Positions 5,724 to 7,691 of a DNA stretch of 7,691 nt are shown here, piece after piece. Numbering within the stretch: the stretch's first letter is position 1; each line of letters starts with the position of its first letter. The DNA comes from DASZZX01 sp036260415. Its GTDB lineage: Bacteria; Actinomycetota; Nitriliruptoria; Nitriliruptorales; JAHWKO01. The notes under the pieces are model-generated. The model was not told the origin of the DNA. It did not search any database and worked only from the letters and a program-made list of their open reading frames with translations. The DNA lies in contig DASZZX010000400.1 in NCBI GenBank assembly GCA_036260415.1, positions 1 to 7,691 of the forward strand, read 5' to 3'. A program made the translations under genes and the position numbers.

Positions 5724-5753
5724 TTGACGAGGCTACGAGCGTGCTCGTAGGGT
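5724..5753 (+). promoter_or_regulatory. Candidate promoter of the binding-protein gene
   Basis: TTGACG at 5724-5729 is separated by 18 bp from TAGGGT at 5748-5753, a reasonable actinobacterial -35/-10 pair. It begins 21 bp after the ATPase stop codon and would give a leader of about 65-70 nt before the binding-protein ATG. A perfect palindrome occupies the spacer. This is the best-looking promoter in the window. Confidence 0.55.
5733..5750. promoter_or_regulatory. Candidate repressor operator in the promoter spacer
   Basis: CTACGAGC-GT-GCTCGTAG has perfect 8-bp arms around a 2-bp centre. It starts 3 bp after the -35 and ends inside the -10. A dimeric repressor (LacI- or TetR-type, for example) bound here would block RNA polymerase, the usual logic for sugar-inducible importer genes. 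No regulator gene is in the window, so the family is a guess. Confidence 0.55.
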
Positions 5754-5771
5754 CGCCGCTGCGGCGTCGCG

Positions 5772-5802
5772 CGACGCACGACCCGCGCAGGTCGACGCAC
5801 GA
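5772..5802 (+). repeat. 10-bp direct repeat with 21-bp phase in the leader
   Basis: CGACGCACGA occurs at 5772-5781 and again at 5793-5802, a period of 21 bp or two helical turns. It lies between the candidate promoter and the ribosome-binding site of the binding-protein gene. The second copy sits within a weak inverted repeat (GTCGA at 5791-5795 and TCGAC at 5803-5807). It may be a second regulatory site or chance. Confidence 0.4.
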
Positions 5803-5827
5803 TCGACGGACGAGCGGAGGAGCGAGC

Positions 5828-7144
5828 ATGCAACGGCGCGGTCGACCCTACCGGTGGCTGGTGTCGCTGGCGGCGCTGGCGGTCCTGGCGGGTGCCTGCG
5901 GCGGCGGAGAGGAGGCCACCACCGGCGGAGGCGGCGAGGAGGGTGGGCAGACGATCTCGCTGCTCCACGGCATCAAGGGTCAGCAGGAGCAGGCTGCCCT
6001 GCAGGCCGCCATCGACGCGTACCAGGACGCCTCGGGCAACACGGTGGAGGTCGAGTTCTCACCGCAGTTCGAGACAGTGATCGTCACCCGCGTGCAGGGT
6101 GGCAACCCCCCGGACGTTGCGCTGTACCCCCAGCCCGGGCTGCTGAAGCGCACGGTCGACCAGGACCGCGCCACCCCGCTTGAGGACGTCGGCGTGGACG
6201 TGGCCCAACTCGAGGACGACCTCGTGAGCGGCATGGTCGACACCGGGACGTTCGACGACACCACCTACGGGGTCGTGACCGGGCTGAACTTCAAGAGCCT
6301 GCTGTGGTACCCGGCGGACGACTTCGAAGCGGAGGGCCACGAGGTCCCCGAGACCTGGGAGGACATGCTGGCCCTGACCAAGACGATCTCCGACACCGGG
6401 ACGCCGGCGTGGTGCATCGGCATCGAGAGCGCCGAGTCCACCGGGTGGGTCGCGACCGACTGGATCGAGGACATCATGCTCCGCCTGCACGGGCCCGACG
6501 TCTACGACCAGTGGGTGCAGCACGAGGTCACGTTCGACTCCGAGGAGGTCCGTCAGGCCTTCCAGGAGCTGGAGGAGATCTGGCTGACCGAGGGCTACGT
6601 GCTGGGCGGGACGACCGCCATCCTGCAGACACCGTTCCTGGACGCCGCCGACCCGATGTTCGAGGACCCGCCGGGCTGCTGGCTGCACCGCCAGGCGGGC
6701 TTCATCGCCGCCGAGTTCCCCGAGGAGGCCGAGCTCGGGACCGACTACGACCTGGCGTTCCTGCCACCGATCGACGAGAGCGTCGGCAACGGGGCGCTGT
6801 TCCAGGGCGACACGGTGGCCGTCCACTCTGACAGCCAGACGGCCGGCGAGTTCGTCGAGTTCCTGGTGTCGACCGAGGGCCAGGAGGCGTGGTTCGGGCA
6901 CGAGGGCGCGGGCAAGCTGTCGGTCCGCTCGGACTTCGACCCCGAGGTGTACCCAAGCGACGCGCTGTCGCGGCAGGGTGAGCTGTTCACAGGTGCCGAC
7001 TTCGCCCGGTTCGACGCGTCCGACTCGATGCCGGGCGAGGTGGGTGCCGGTGCGTTCTGGACGGAGGTCGTGGCCTGGATCAGCGGCGGCCAGGACCTCG
7101 ACACCACCCTGAAGAACATCGACGCGGCCTGGCCGGGCTCGTGA
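5828..7144 (+). CDS. aglE: Alpha-glucoside-type ABC transporter substrate-binding lipoprotein
   Basis: A 438-aa extracellular solute-binding protein (SBP family 1). Residues 1-24 form a lipoprotein signal peptide: basic QRRGRPYR, hydrophobic WLVSLAALAVLAGA, then Cys24 as the expected lipidated residue. A Gly/Glu-rich tether follows to about residue 40. The mature domain begins QTISLLHGIKG and contains GGNPPDVALYPQPGLL at 91-106, PETWEDMLALTKTI, and the GCWLHRQAGF segment around residue 283, which I associate with AglE-type alpha-glucoside binding proteins. Cys196 and Cys284 might form a disulfide. The start is ATG at 5828, with GGAGG 7 nt upstream. An in-frame GTG at 5741 lies inside the palindrome and adds unlikely residues before the signal peptide, so it is rejected. 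It is followed after 87 bp by an AglF-like permease. The family is secure; the ligand (maltose, sucrose, trehalose or another alpha-glucoside) is inferred. Confidence 0.93.
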   Translation: MQRRGRPYRWLVSLAALAVLAGACGGGEEATTGGGGEEGGQTISLLHGIKGQQEQAALQAAIDAYQDASGNTVEVEFSPQFETVIVTRVQGGNPPDVALYPQPGLLKRTVDQDRATPLEDVGVDVAQLEDDLVSGMVDTGTFDDTTYGVVTGLNFKSLLWYPADDFEAEGHEVPETWEDMLALTKTISDTGTPAWCIGIESAESTGWVATDWIEDIMLRLHGPDVYDQWVQHEVTFDSEEVRQAFQELEEIWLTEGYVLGGTTAILQTPFLDAADPMFEDPPGCWLHRQAGFIAAEFPEEAELGTDYDLAFLPPIDESVGNGALFQGDTVAVHSDSQTAGEFVEFLVSTEGQEAWFGHEGAGKLSVRSDFDPEVYPSDALSRQGELFTGADFARFDASDSMPGEVGAGAFWTEVVAWISGGQDLDTTLKNIDAAWPGS

Positions 7145-7169
7145 ACGAGCCGCAGCGGGTCTGAGCACC

Positions 7170-7203
7170 GGGGGGGGCGGGCGGGGCCGGGCCGCCGCCC
7201 CCC
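7170..7203 (+). promoter_or_regulatory. Intercistronic GC hairpin between binding protein and permease
   Basis: G7172-G7177 can pair with C7198-C7203 and the stem continues inward (C7178 with G7197, then GG with CC, one bulged G, CGG with CCG). This gives about 12 bp with a short loop. No T-tract follows, so full termination is unlikely. Such hairpins after binding-protein genes often stabilise the upstream message or attenuate permease expression. The 5' arm also has four G-runs of at least three, so a G-quadruplex is an alternative fold. Confidence 0.5.
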
Positions 7204-7231
7204 ACCGTGAGGAAGGAGCCGGAAGGCAACC

Positions 7232-7691
7232 ATGGGGGAGCTGGTCAGCGTCCTGGTCGCGCTCGCGCTGGGCGTCGGCGGGGTGATGGTGCTGTTCTGG
7301 GCGCTCAACGCCGCCGTGGAACGCCTCCCCGAGACGTGGGAGCAGCGCCTCAAGCCGTACGTGTTCGTCGGTCCTGCACTGCTGATCGTCGGGCTGTTCC
7401 TGCTGTACCCGGCTGTGGACACGCTCGTGCGCAGCTTCCAGGGTCCCGCCTCCGACGAGTGGGTCGGCCTCGACAACTACCGCTACCTCGCCACGGACCC
7501 CAAAGCCCGCGAAGCGATCTGGAACAACGTCCTCTGGATCGTCGTCGTCCCGACGGTGGCGGTCGCGGTCGGCCTCGCCGTCGCCGTGCTGGCCGACAAG
7601 CTCGCCACCCGGTGGGAGAGCATCTCCAAGTCGATGATCTTCCTGCCGATGGCGATCAGCTTCGTCGGTGCCAGCACCATCTGGCTGTTCG
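7232..7691 (+). CDS. aglF: Alpha-glucoside-type ABC transporter permease, 3' end missing
   Basis: 153 codons plus one base are visible and no stop is reached before the right edge. This is the first membrane subunit of a CUT1 importer. Hydrophobic segments lie at about residues 4-27 (LVSVLVALALGVGGVMVLFWAL), 43-66 (YVFVGPALLIVGLFLLYP), 98-121 (NNVLWIVVVPTVAVAVGLAVAVL) and 135-153 (MIFLPMAISFVGASTIW). FVGLDNY-like VGLDNY at 78-83 and SKSMIFLPMAISFVGAS at 132-148 strongly resemble AglF-type permeases of alpha-glucoside transporters. The EAA loop and the rest of the membrane domain lie outside the window. The start is ATG at 7232, with GGAAGG 5 nt upstream. Downstream a second permease (AglG-like) would be expected. 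The gene symbol is by similarity only. Confidence 0.92.
   Translation, partial: MGELVSVLVALALGVGGVMVLFWALNAAVERLPETWEQRLKPYVFVGPALLIVGLFLLYPAVDTLVRSFQGPASDEWVGLDNYRYLATDPKAREAIWNNVLWIVVVPTVAVAVGLAVAVLADKLATRWESISKSMIFLPMAISFVGASTIWLF

Noticed and set aside
5741..5827. GTG at 5741 as the start of the binding protein
   Set aside because: It lies within the promoter palindrome, has no ribosome-binding site, and adds residues ahead of an intact lipoprotein signal. ATG 5828 has GGAGG at proper spacing.
6059..7168. Long minus-strand frame opposite the binding-protein gene
   Set aside because: His/Leu/Gly-rich shadow translation; the plus strand encodes a clear solute-binding lipoprotein.

Overview
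The window is very GC-rich (roughly 70% by eye). GTG starts are common (four of seven starts), and genes are packed with 4-nt stop/start overlaps. Gene content and order point to a high-GC actinobacterium. The left half carries the order gcvH, GarA-like FHA protein, MerR/FtsR-like regulator, then (after two extra genes) a bifunctional-nuclease (DUF151) protein. This matches the mycobacterial block gcvH-garA-Rv1828-Rv1829. The divergence of the proteins would fit a deep-branching actinobacterial class, but that placement is inference.

Left block (1-4192, minus strand). Transcription runs right to left. gcvH (3806-4192) comes first. A 368-bp gap follows that holds three degenerate 52-bp tandem copies of the gcvH 3' end and a possible promoter. 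Next is a five-gene operon: zinc-ribbon/FHA protein (2943-3437), FtsR-like MerR regulator (2209-2946), secreted D-Ala-D-Ala carboxypeptidase (959-2212), HPRT-like phosphoribosyltransferase (363-962) and a BFN-domain protein running off the left edge (1-323). The first three junctions are 4-nt overlaps (GTGA, ATGA, GTGA), which argues for translational coupling and fixes three starts. By homology the block joins one-carbon/glycine metabolism, a phospho-switch of 2-oxoglutarate metabolism, a cell-division regulator, peptidoglycan trimming and purine salvage. The carboxypeptidase and phosphoribosyltransferase are extra relative to the mycobacterial order.

Centre (4193-4502). A 310-bp divergent intergenic region lies between gcvH and the sugar-transport genes. 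It contains a 19-bp near-perfect palindrome upstream of gcvH and only weak promoter candidates. No glycine riboswitch was recognised.

Right block (4503-7691, plus strand). This is a carbohydrate ABC importer of the alpha-glucoside (AglEFG/K) type: an MsmK/UgpC-like ATPase (4503-5702), a substrate-binding lipoprotein (5828-7144) and the start of the first permease (7232 to the right edge). The binding-protein gene has its own promoter-like sequence with a perfect 8+2+8 palindrome between the -35 and -10, a classic repressor-operator layout. A strong GC hairpin (also G-quadruplex-capable) separates the binding protein from the permease and may set their expression ratio.

No mobile element, CRISPR array, tRNA or rRNA was seen. 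The most unusual features are the gcvH-tail tandem repeats, the operator-in-promoter upstream of the binding protein, the altered catalytic loop of the phosphoribosyltransferase, and the zinc-ribbon version of GarA in an expanded operon.
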